Shown here piece by piece: positions 7,776-15,635 of a stretch of DNA of 64,000 nt (positions are counted from its first letter, which is position 1; each line of letters starts with the position of its first letter). The stretch comes from Desulfosarcina widdelii (GTDB taxonomy: Bacteria > Desulfobacterota > Desulfobacteria > Desulfobacterales > Desulfosarcinaceae): the NCBI RefSeq assembly GCF_009688965.1, contig NZ_AP021875.1, forward strand, positions 1,674,001 to 1,738,000, read 5' to 3'. The notes beneath the pieces were generated by a model, which saw only the letters and a program-made list of their open reading frames with translations, searched no databases and was not told where the DNA came from. Made by a program: the position numbers and the translations under genes.

Positions 7776-9788
7776 TCACGGTTCACCCTTTTCAGCAAGT
7801 CCGGTAAAAATGGCGTTCAGTGCCATGGACAGCGGCGCCGGGTATGCATCGCCGGAAAAATGATCCACCAGGTGATCCACTTTGCTACCGGCGATACGCC
7901 CGGCCACGTCCAGGCACCAGTTCTCGTAAAAACCAAAATCGCTGACCGTTTCCCGTTCGGCCCCGTCGCTCAACGCCATGGCAGCTTCCAAAAAGCCCTG
8001 GTATCGGGGATCCAACAAAACCTGTTCGATCTTGCCGGCAAAAGCGTTCGCTTCACCAAGGCAATCGCAATGGCTGCCGGAAACCAATTGCGAAATACTC
8101 AGATGACGGTCGAACAGGCGCTGAAAGATATCCCGACCGCCGACAATGCCGTTCTGCTTGAAAATGGCTTCCCGCAGCCCGGCATAGGCCGTGCGGGCAA
8201 TCAACTCGCCCATTTTGCTGTGTCCGCCGGCATTGTCGATGACCGGTCCGTCTCCCGCGACGACGATGATGTTATCGGTTCCCGTGCCGGTGGCCGCCGC
8301 ATTCAGCGGTTGGTAGGAACTGCGGATGTCCAGGTCCTGAAGCGCGGCGGTCTTGCCCTCCGTCGCGGATATGATCGCCCGGGTCATGGCGCGGGGCGTG
8401 AGCCGCATGTTGGTCAGAAAGATCATATTAATAGTGCCGGGTTCGTAGTAATTGCCCACATCCCTGGACATCCGCACGGCATTTCCCCGTACCCCTGCCG
8501 TGACCAGGGCATAGACGGTCATGGCCTTGAAGATCTCCTTTTTGACGGCCAGATTGTCCATGTCCGCACCGGTAAAGAGAAAGGCCGTACTTGATCGTTT
8601 TTTACCGATAACCGGGCAGATGCACTGGTAAAGTGGATCCAGCCCGCCCATGGGCATGAGCGCCCAGCACGGCGGCGGTGAGTAATGGTTTCCTACGGTA
8701 AGCACCTCGCTGCGCTGACCCTCCAGGGTGGAAACCAGGCTACGAGGCGTTTTGAAATCGATGATCAGGCTCTTGTTGGGAAAATCTTGAATGATGCTGG
8801 TGGTAATGCGCGCCCTGTCCACACAATTCAAATCGATGGCCAACGGACGGGTCTGGACGACTTGCCGGGGAAGCATCTCATTTGCGGTGTCCGAGAACTC
8901 TTCTCTATAAATCAGGGAGGCCAGCCAGGAAACGAAATCTCCCACATGGGCGCCGGCCCGGCAGGTGAGTTCGCAGGGGAAGAAATAGATCCGATGCTGC
9001 CGGACGGCATCCACTGCTGCCCATCCATCCTGTGAGAAAAAGGTTTCGGCCGCCTGACGGTCCCCGCCGCAGCCGTAAAGGAACTGGGGGTTGAACGCCA
9101 TCCACTCATCTTCGGTTACCGGGACTACGCTGCCGGCTTTTCCGAAGTCGGGCGCGATGCCACCGGCGGCCCGAATCATCTCGTTCTGGAAGGAATCGCT
9201 GCCCGGGGTCATGATGCGATCCCGCCCCATCAGGCGCATGACCCGCTTGCGCTTATCTTCTGGAATCGCCGCCACCTTGCGGGCGATCAGATCGATCTGG
9301 CGACGATTTTTTGCTATCAATGCATCGGCCTGTGCCTGGCGCTGGAAAAGCGTCCCAAGCAATTCCATATGCCGAAATGCGTCCTCCATGCGGCGGGTAT
9401 TCATCACCAATACCGGAACATCGCCGTCAATCTTGCCGATCGCTTGCGAATGAATATCGGAGCCAATCACCAGATCGGGGTTGAGAGCCATGACCCGTTC
9501 CATGGAAGGGGAGAAAAAACCGCCGATAATGGATTTTCCCGCAGCTCCGCGGACGCCGGTGCTGTGGTGGGTGATACCGACAAGGGAGTCTCCGGCGCCG
9601 ATGGCAAAAAGTATCTCGGTGGCCGACGGCACCAGGGAAACGACTCGTTTTGGCGGTTCGCTTAAATGCAGGTCGTTGCCGGCATCGTCGGTGACCTGGA
9701 CTGGCGAGGCCCAGGCAGGTGGACAAAAAAGCATCAGGAGTGCAAGCAAAAAAAATAACGGTCGTTTGTTGAATGCCTTACTACTCAT
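7776..9788 (-). CDS. cbiZ: Exported BtuF-like binding protein fused to CbiZ adenosylcobinamide amidohydrolase
   Basis: This 670-residue two-domain protein starts with a signal peptide (residues 1-28, ending P-A-W-A-S). A BtuF/FecB-type periplasmic binding domain follows (about 45-290, with K-R-V-V-S-L-V-P-S-A-T-E-I-L). Residues about 330-545 match CbiZ: V-T-A-G-V-R-G-N-A-V-R near 429, and A-T-G-T-G-T-D-N-I-I-V-V-A-G then G-H-S-K-M-G-E-L-I-A-R near 500-530. A further 125 residues are unassigned. CbiZ hydrolyses the amide of adenosylcobinamide to give cobyric acid, normally in the cytoplasm; here it would act outside the inner membrane. The ATG at 9788 is chosen because GAGGAG lies about 10 bases upstream. 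The TGA lies inside a short GTGAACCGTGAATCG repeat. The gene is led by riboswitch 2. Confidence 0.9.
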   Translation of the reverse strand: MSSKAFNKRPLFFLLALLMLFCPPAWASPVQVTDDAGNDLHLSEPPKRVVSLVPSATEILFAIGAGDSLVGITHHSTGVRGAAGKSIIGGFFSPSMERVMALNPDLVIGSDIHSQAIGKIDGDVPVLVMNTRRMEDAFRHMELLGTLFQRQAQADALIAKNRRQIDLIARKVAAIPEDKRKRVMRLMGRDRIMTPGSDSFQNEMIRAAGGIAPDFGKAGSVVPVTEDEWMAFNPQFLYGCGGDRQAAETFFSQDGWAAVDAVRQHRIYFFPCELTCRAGAHVGDFVSWLASLIYREEFSDTANEMLPRQVVQTRPLAIDLNCVDRARITTSIIQDFPNKSLIIDFKTPRSLVSTLEGQRSEVLTVGNHYSPPPCWALMPMGGLDPLYQCICPVIGKKRSSTAFLFTGADMDNLAVKKEIFKAMTVYALVTAGVRGNAVRMSRDVGNYYEPGTINMIFLTNMRLTPRAMTRAIISATEGKTAALQDLDIRSSYQPLNAAATGTGTDNIIVVAGDGPVIDNAGGHSKMGELIARTAYAGLREAIFKQNGIVGGRDIFQRLFDRHLSISQLVSGSHCDCLGEANAFAGKIEQVLLDPRYQGFLEAAMALSDGAERETVSDFGFYENWCLDVAGRIAGSKVDHLVDHFSGDAYPAPLSMALNAIFTGLAEKGEP

Positions 9789-9902
9789 CTGTCGTTCTCC
9801 TCTCAAACGATACGACCCGCGATGTTGTCCAACGCATCATCGTGGGCTCCTCACCGACTGGCTTGGACCCGCAATCCAATTGACGCTGCGTTCTCGGTGA
9901 CG

Positions 9903-9941
9903 AAAAAAGCCCCGGACCATATTACATAGCGATCCGGGGCT
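9903..9941 (-). terminator. Terminator of riboswitch 2
   Basis: On the minus strand GCCCCGGA-type arms (9933-9940 with 9909-9916) close a hairpin followed by six T residues. It lies between riboswitch 2 and the btuF-cbiZ start, so it can stop transcription into the operon when ligand is bound. Confidence 0.82.
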
Positions 9942-10005
9942 CCCTGATTTTTCCTCAGATTGTTTTTGCTGTCCATTGTCCGGCAGGACAGGCAAGGTCA
10001 TCAAC

Positions 10006-10168
10006 ATTCAGGCAGGTCTTCTGACTAACGGATCGTCCTACCGGCCGCGCCTTCCCGATAAAAATATCAGTGGCGTGATTGCGGCCTTCGTCCCCGTATA
10101 CAGCGACGGGCCCGTCCCCGATTCTCACGGGGTTCCCTTTTCAGCTCCATGGGAGCGCCTGAAACGAT
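10006..10168 (-). ncRNA. Cobalamin riboswitch 2 (upstream of btuF-cbiZ)
   Basis: The minus strand shows the complete aptamer: CAGGCGCTCC, GGGAACCCCGTGAGAATC, CGGGGACGGGCCCG, the B12 box GCCACTG (10068-10074), GGGAAGGCGCGG, GTAGGACGATCC, and GTCAGAAGACCTGCCTGA. Arms at both ends pair (TCAGGC with GCCTGA). It is very similar to riboswitch 3. The rest of 9789-10299 contains only this element, its terminator and spacer sequence. Confidence 0.93.
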
Positions 10169-10299
10169 TTGCTTTAATTAATGAGAATGTCGTTATTCTG
10201 TCAAGCCATTTCCCCCTGTCGGATTCATAAGCCTGCTTGCGGGCGGACACCCGGCGGATGCCCGCAAGCACGACCGATCAACAACCCATGATCATAATA

Positions 10300-12276
10300 T
10301 CAGATATCGTACCTCAGCCCCAGAAAGTAGCTTCTTCCGGGCATGGGATATCCCTTGACATAGGCGTAGTCTGTATTGAACAGGTTAGTGATGTCCCCTT
10401 TGAGCGATAACTTGCCCCAACGGTCCGATGTAAGCAGGGTCTTGGTGATGGTCAGGCTGGCCACCGTCGAAGAGCCCATGGTAACGACCTCCACGTCATT
10501 GGGCCACACTTGGCTCTCCCAGTCCTCCACTTCTTGTTGGCCGGTATAGGCGACGTTGAAGGTCGCAGACAGTCCCATCCCATCGGAAAAGCTGATACCG
10601 TATGATGCCGTCCAATCCGGCGTATATTTTAGATCGTCGCCGGTGGCCTCATCTTCGAATTTTGTCAAATAGGTGAAGCGGACATATGGCCTTAACTGAA
10701 AATCCCAGTCGTTGATTTCACCCAGGTCGAAATTCAACTCTCCCTCGATGCCGGAGATGGTGGCCTCTCCCAGGTTTTCCCAGGACGTCTCGCCTCCGGA
10801 TAAAATGACCGTCTCGATCTTGTCTTTAAAATCGGTATAAAAATAAGTCAGGCTGAAAAAGATTCCGCTGTTGGAGTAGTCGATCCCGCCTTCCCAGGTA
10901 GCGCTCTCTTCAGGTGTCAGATTGGGGTTGCCGACGACTTGAGCCCATGAAGTTGGGTCGAAGTAATCGGCGGCCAACTGGTCGGCCCCAGGCATCACGA
11001 AGGCCTGACCGTAATTGGCCCGAAGTTTCAGATGTTCGGTGACCAGATATGCCAGCCCCACATTGGGAGAGAAGTACGTGTCGTCCTCTTTGCCGCCCTG
11101 ATCCTCCTTAATCTCCACTTCATAGCTGTCGTATCGTCCGCCTGCCGAGACGATGAGGCGCTCGTCCAGCAAACGGGCTTTCGCCAAGAGAAACCCGGCC
11201 GGATTGTCGTAGGTGGAGCGCTCCGGCGTACTCGTCGATTCGATTTCGTAGTTAACCCAATCCACACCGCCGGTGATGGTGGCCATACCCAGATCGACTG
11301 AAAGCTGCGCCTGGGCGCCCTTTCGGTCCGTGATATCCTCGCTCACATAGGCATATGAAGGGCTGGTGTATTTATCCTTATCCTTTCCTTCGAAATAGCG
11401 CAGCTTCCAGGAGTATTGTTCCCCCACAGAACTACCGGTGTATACGGCGTCGAGCGAGTAGTTGGATTTATCCAAATAGCTGGTCAAATCATTCTGGCTC
11501 AAATAGTATGGAGAGCCGGCTTCGTCCACGGAGAAATTGGTATAAATCACACCCAGGCGGTGTGAAGGATTAAAATTGTAACCGACATTGAGACTGAGAT
11601 CTTCCTTTTCATCGTAGCCGGTGTTATGGTAGGTTTCGCCGTCGGCCGTCTGATAGTCCTCCATGGTGGAACGGGTACCGGCAACGGAGAAATCCAGGCC
11701 GTTGATCTCCCCATGTCCACCGGCAGAGGCTGTTTCGTATCGCCAGCTTCCCATCCCGCCCTCGACAAAAGCCGTTGGGGTGCCGCTGCCCTGCCGTGTG
11801 ATTACGTTTACGATGCCGCCTACAGCAGCCGTTCCATACTGGACCGAGGCCGGTCCTCGAATAATCTCTACGCGTTCGACGTTTTTGGTCATGATCTTGG
11901 CCAGATTGCCGGTACCGGCACGACGGCCGTCCAGAAGAATCAAGACTTTGCTGGTCAGATCGTTGCCCGTGGTATCGGTGCGGAACCCGCGGATACCCAC
12001 GGCAGACAGGTTGCCCGGATATTCCCGCACACTCAGACCCTGTTCTTTCAAGAGTTCGCCCAAATCTCTGGCCGGGGACTGCTCGATGGTTTCTGTGTCG
12101 ATCACGGCGACGTTGTTGGTCAGCGTTTTCTGTTTTTCAGGAACCCTGCCGGCCGTAACCACAATCGTCTCCATGGTGGGAACGGCATCCCCCTCTGTTG
12201 CGCCCTCATCGGCAAAGACAGGTCCGGCGGCCATCACGCACCATACCAATCCAATTGCAAAAAAACGGTTCCTCAT
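10300..12276 (-). CDS. btuB: TonB-dependent outer-membrane receptor (BtuB-like), riboswitch controlled
   Basis: This 658-residue receptor has a signal peptide ending near P-V-F-A-D, a TonB box (M-E-T-I-V-V-T-A), and a plug with A-V-G-I-R-G-F and V-L-I-L-L-D-G-R. The G-P-A-S-V-Q-Y-G-T-A-A-V-G-G-I-V-N-V motif and a beta-barrel follow. The start at 12276 is preferred over the ATG at 12294 because AAAGGAG lies between them at proper spacing from 12276. It is directly controlled by cobalamin riboswitch 3 and its terminator, so a cobalamin or corrinoid substrate is well supported. The protein ends in R-Y-D-I instead of the more usual terminal aromatic residue. Confidence 0.92.
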   Translation of the reverse strand: MRNRFFAIGLVWCVMAAGPVFADEGATEGDAVPTMETIVVTAGRVPEKQKTLTNNVAVIDTETIEQSPARDLGELLKEQGLSVREYPGNLSAVGIRGFRTDTTGNDLTSKVLILLDGRRAGTGNLAKIMTKNVERVEIIRGPASVQYGTAAVGGIVNVITRQGSGTPTAFVEGGMGSWRYETASAGGHGEINGLDFSVAGTRSTMEDYQTADGETYHNTGYDEKEDLSLNVGYNFNPSHRLGVIYTNFSVDEAGSPYYLSQNDLTSYLDKSNYSLDAVYTGSSVGEQYSWKLRYFEGKDKDKYTSPSYAYVSEDITDRKGAQAQLSVDLGMATITGGVDWVNYEIESTSTPERSTYDNPAGFLLAKARLLDERLIVSAGGRYDSYEVEIKEDQGGKEDDTYFSPNVGLAYLVTEHLKLRANYGQAFVMPGADQLAADYFDPTSWAQVVGNPNLTPEESATWEGGIDYSNSGIFFSLTYFYTDFKDKIETVILSGGETSWENLGEATISGIEGELNFDLGEINDWDFQLRPYVRFTYLTKFEDEATGDDLKYTPDWTASYGISFSDGMGLSATFNVAYTGQQEVEDWESQVWPNDVEVVTMGSSTVASLTITKTLLTSDRWGKLSLKGDITNLFNTDYAYVKGYPMPGRSYFLGLRYDI

Positions 12277-12320
12277 CTCTTCTCCTTTCGACAAAAACGG
12301 GTTCTGCTGTCCGGAGAAAT

Positions 12321-12360
12321 AAAAATCCCCGGACCGATGGTGGTTTCGATCCGGGGATGT
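12321..12360 (-). terminator. Terminator of riboswitch 3
   Basis: Minus-strand arms ATCCCCGGA and TCCGGGGAT (12350-12358 with 12325-12333) enclose a 16-base loop and are followed by TTTTATTT. The core CCCCGGA arms are the same as in the terminator of riboswitch 2. Confidence 0.82.
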
Positions 12361-12422
12361 CCCTTTTTTATCCGCGGCAAGTTTTCGAGCCGGACGCGGT
12401 CCACGTGTTTACGGCTCACTTT

Positions 12423-12582
12423 TCTCAGGCAGGTCTTCTGACTCACGGATCATCCTACCGACCGCGCCTTCCCAACAAAAATATCAGTGGCGTGATTGCG
12501 GCCTTCGTCCCCGATTACAGCGGCGGGCCCGTCCCCGATTCTCACGGGGTTCCCTTTTTCAGCTCTATTGGAGCGCCTGGAT
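12423..12582 (-). ncRNA. Cobalamin riboswitch 3 (upstream of btuB)
   Basis: The minus strand contains CCAGGCGCTCC, GGGAACCCCGTGAGAATCGG, GGGGACGGGCCCGCC, the B12 box GCCACTG (near 12485-12491), GGGAAGGCGCGGTCGGTAGGA, and GTCAGAAGACCTGCCTGAG. Long blocks are identical to riboswitch 2, which points to a duplication within the locus. The rest of the gap 12583-12824 shows no gene. Confidence 0.93.
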
Positions 12583-12824
12583 TTTTTTGCGCAAATTAAT
12601 ACCGGAATTCGATTTTTTGTCAAGCTATTTTCTCTACTAGTAAATTGCCTTTCACCGACAATTTCACACCCCATCGACGTCGATTTCAAAGCCCATAGCA
12701 CCCTTGGGATTGCCAGCGGTAAAAAATTGGCGACAAGTCCTTTGCATGGCTGCCACTTCGTGGTTTAATAAGTTTTCTGGACGACGATTTTCCGACGCTG
12801 CAACCAAGTAACCGGAGACTGCCA

Positions 12825-13697
12825 ATGATCGACGAACCAGGGGAATGCACGAACACGTCCATGCCCTCATCGGACGACGAGACATTCGCCAAAACCATCC
12901 TCGACTCGCTTTCGGCCCATGTGGCCATCCTGGACACAAATGGCGTTATCCTGCAGAGCAACCGGGCCTGGAAAAGTTTCGCCAACCACAACCAGATCCG
13001 CATGCGGCCGGACACGCTGGGCATCAACTACCTCGAAATCTGCGAGCAGGCTGGAAACGAGCCATCCCTTGTGGCCAAAGGGATCCGTGAAGTGATTATC
13101 GGCAGACGCGAAGAATTCGCAATGGAATACGATTGCCACAGCCCGGACGAGCAGCGCTGGTTTTACATGCGCGTTACCCGTACGCCCGGCCCCGGTCCGG
13201 TGCGCATTGTCGTGAGCCATGAAAACATCACGGCCTTGAAACTGGCCGAGGCAGCCCTGAAAAGTCAGAAGCGACATTTAGAGGAGGCCAATACAGCCCT
13301 CAAAGTCCTGCTGCGTCAGCGGGAAGACGACCAGCGCGAGATGGAAAAAAATATTCTCGACAACATGCAGCATCTGGTGGCACCTTTGCTGGACCGCCTG
13401 ACAGCCACCAGCCTTCGGGATGGCCAGAAAGCCATGCTGGCCAGCCTGGAAGAGCGCCTGACCGAACTGACCCGGCCTTTTATGCGGCGGCTGTCAGCCA
13501 TCGAAACGAGGCTGACGCCCCAGGAGATCGAAGTGGCCGCGCTGATTCGCCAGGGCCGCAGGAGCAAAGAGATCGCCGACAACCTCAGCCTGAGCATTGC
13601 CACCGTAAATTTCCACCGGCGCAACCTGCGCCGCAAGCTGAATCTGCGCAATACTTCCACCAACCTGCGTTCGTTTTTATTGGGGTTGAATAAATGA
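12825..13697 (+). CDS. PAS-domain LuxR-type transcriptional regulator
   Basis: This 290-residue protein has an N-terminal PAS-like sensor domain (about residues 20-135; I-L-D-T-N-G-V-I-L-Q-S-N-R-A-W), a charged helical linker (about 135-185), and a C-terminal LuxR/GerE DNA-binding domain. The latter (about 222-285) carries L-T-P-Q-E-I-E-V-A-A-L-I and S-K-E-I-A-D-N-L-S-L-S-I-A-T-V-N-F-H. There is no receiver domain and no membrane helix, so it probably senses a cytoplasmic ligand or redox state. GGAG lies 8 bases before the ATG. It could control the small gene and the MFS gene downstream; the signal is unknown. Confidence 0.88.
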   Translation: MIDEPGECTNTSMPSSDDETFAKTILDSLSAHVAILDTNGVILQSNRAWKSFANHNQIRMRPDTLGINYLEICEQAGNEPSLVAKGIREVIIGRREEFAMEYDCHSPDEQRWFYMRVTRTPGPGPVRIVVSHENITALKLAEAALKSQKRHLEEANTALKVLLRQREDDQREMEKNILDNMQHLVAPLLDRLTATSLRDGQKAMLASLEERLTELTRPFMRRLSAIETRLTPQEIEVAALIRQGRRSKEIADNLSLSIATVNFHRRNLRRKLNLRNTSTNLRSFLLGLNK

Positions 13698-13860
13698 CGG
13701 TTTTTACCCGTCAGTTAGCCGCAACTCTACCGGTATTGCCCCCCGTGGCCCTCCTGCCCTAAATTAATTCTAAATTGAAAGCCGGGTCGGCGGTCACCCG
13801 AATCCGACCCATCGAAAATAGTGCGGCGTTGCCGTCAATCTCAAACCAGGAGGAAAAGCC

Positions 13861-14058
13861 ATGCTATGTTCACTTGCAACCAATGTCGATTCATCCACCC
13901 TGCAATCCATTAACGATCTTGAAAAAGACCTGGGCAAGACCCTGCTGGCTTTTGCCTGTCATGATTTGAAGCCGTCGGCGCTGAATGCCGACCAACTGAG
14001 CAAACTCCAGGCAGTGGAAAAAAAATTGGGAGTTTCCCTCGTGGCCGTGGAGGCATAG
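13861..14058 (+). CDS. Small hypothetical protein (65 aa)
   Basis: This 65-residue, soluble, helical-looking protein has an excellent ribosome-binding site (AGGAGG 8 bases upstream). It contains two cysteines (residues 3 and 33) and no recognisable motif; the second half (L-S-K-L-Q-A-V-E-K-K-L-G) looks amphipathic. A GC-rich hairpin follows at 14078-14099. The strong start signal and the terminator-like structure are the reasons to regard it as a real gene. No function can be assigned. Confidence 0.7.
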   Translation: MLCSLATNVDSSTLQSINDLEKDLGKTLLAFACHDLKPSALNADQLSKLQAVEKKLGVSLVAVEA

Positions 14059-14077
14059 CGGGTATCGGAATGGGCAA

Positions 14078-14106
14078 GGCGCCGACGCCCGTCGGCGCCG
14101 CCTTTC
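14078..14106 (+). terminator. GC-rich hairpin after the 65-aa gene
   Basis: GGCGCCGAC (14078-14086) pairs with GTCGGCGCC (14091-14099) around a 4-base loop, followed by a short GCCTTTC tail. The weak T run makes this a probable rather than certain terminator. Confidence 0.55.
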
Positions 14107-14328
14107 GAACTTCATTAAGCCGTTTTTTAACCCCCTGACGGCACAATCCCCCTCAACCGGTAGGCAGCCTGCGCACCTTCCGGTTTCCCTATATACTTCC
14201 CACCGAAGATATGCTACCCGACGGATCGAACCGTTTGTACCCATTCACGGGGTTGAAATACCCTATGTGTCGCAACTTCCTGATCGGTAAGTGTTTTATC
14301 CCGAACTGCAACGAAAAGAGCGTTTGTC

Positions 14329-15603
14329 ATGAAACCACCCGAGGTCCCTGCCCACCGCGACCCCCATCGCTGGATCGTTTTCGCAATCATCTGCCTGATC
14401 TATTTCTTCGTTTATTTCCACCGGGTATCCACATCGGTAATCGTTTCCGATCTGCTGGCCGATTTCGATACCACCGCCACGGCACTGGGCCTGATGTCCT
14501 CCATGTATTTTTATATTTACGCCCTGAACCAGCCCATTGTGGGGTACCTGGCAGACCGCATCGGCCCCCGGCGGGTGATCGCTTGGTGGTCGGTGACGGC
14601 GGCAGCCGGATGCTTCCTCTTCGGCCTGGCCCCCTCTGTCGGGTGGGCATCGGTGGGCAGGGCTTTGATCGGCTTCGGCGTGGGGGGGGTCTATGTACCG
14701 ACGGTCAAAGCCCTTTCCCAGTGGTTTCGGCAAAAGGAGTTCGCCACCATGGTAGGCCTGCTAATGGCTGTGGGCAATTTCGGGGCCGTGGTGGCCACCA
14801 CGCCATTGGCCTGGGCCGCAGGCCGGTGGGGATGGCGCCCCACCTTTTTTCTCATCGGCGGCATCAGCCTGGCACTGGCCCTTTTGATGCTGTTGGCCAC
14901 CCGGGATGCCCCCGAACCGCAAAAACCGGAGGCTGGCCATACGGACAAGCCCACATCCGGCCTTTTGAACAGCATCGGTATCGTCCTGGCGGCCCCGCAG
15001 TTCTGGCTGGTTGCCGTCACGTTCTTCGGATTTTACGGAACCGCAGTAACCCTTCAGGGGCTGTGGGCCACCCCGTTTCTGATGGCGGTATTGGACATCG
15101 AGCGCATGCTGGCCAGCAAGCTCAATATGCTCATTCCCATCGGGGTGATTATCGGAGCGCCGTTTTTCGGTTGGCTGCCGGATCGGTTCGCTCTGAACAA
15201 AAGCCGCGTTCTCACCACCATAACACTGGTCTACAGCCTGTGCTGGCTGGCCCTACTGCCGGTGTTCGACTGGCTGGAATTGCCTGGTTTTGCAATGATT
15301 CTGCTATTGATAGGACTGATGATCGGCGGATTCATCAGCACCATTTGGGGGATCATCCGGGAATCCACGCCGACGGAACGGTTGGGATTGACTTCTGGCC
15401 TGCTCAATCCTGCGCCCTTTCTGGGCGTCGCCGCCTTCCAAGTGCTGACCGGCAGCATTATCGACCGGGCCGGTCAGGCCGGAGAACTGGTGCCGCTGTC
15501 CGGCTTTACAACTTCATTCGGCGTCTGCCTGGCTGCATCACTGGCCTGTCTGGTCCTCTCATTTTTTATCCGCTCGAAGCCAATGGCCAAAAAACGCCTT
15601 TGA
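14329..15603 (+). CDS. Major facilitator superfamily transporter
   Basis: This 424-residue membrane protein has 12 predicted helices. The loop between helices 2 and 3 carries the MFS motif G-Y-L-A-D-R-I-G-P-R-R-V, and its counterpart G-W-L-P-D-R-F-A-L-N-K-S-R-V lies after helix 8. A first helix near residues 16-35 follows a short cytoplasmic start. Overall it resembles the anion/organic-acid and sugar-phosphate type of MFS carriers, but the substrate cannot be read from sequence. It is followed by a convergent gene with only 32 bases between them, so it is probably transcribed alone. Confidence 0.9.
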   Translation: MKPPEVPAHRDPHRWIVFAIICLIYFFVYFHRVSTSVIVSDLLADFDTTATALGLMSSMYFYIYALNQPIVGYLADRIGPRRVIAWWSVTAAAGCFLFGLAPSVGWASVGRALIGFGVGGVYVPTVKALSQWFRQKEFATMVGLLMAVGNFGAVVATTPLAWAAGRWGWRPTFFLIGGISLALALLMLLATRDAPEPQKPEAGHTDKPTSGLLNSIGIVLAAPQFWLVAVTFFGFYGTAVTLQGLWATPFLMAVLDIERMLASKLNMLIPIGVIIGAPFFGWLPDRFALNKSRVLTTITLVYSLCWLALLPVFDWLELPGFAMILLLIGLMIGGFISTIWGIIRESTPTERLGLTSGLLNPAPFLGVAAFQVLTGSIIDRAGQAGELVPLSGFTTSFGVCLAASLACLVLSFFIRSKPMAKKRL

Positions 15604-15635
15604 GAAGATAAGAGCATTATACGAAAATTTTCTAA

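Noticed and set aside
12727..12750. TTGGCGACAAGTCCTTTGC as a sigma-54 promoter
   Set aside because: Spacing between GG and GC is 13 instead of 10 bases.
13698..13860. Promoter motifs between the LuxR-type gene and the small gene
   Set aside because: Only weak AT-rich stretches; no credible -35/-10 or -24/-12 pair.
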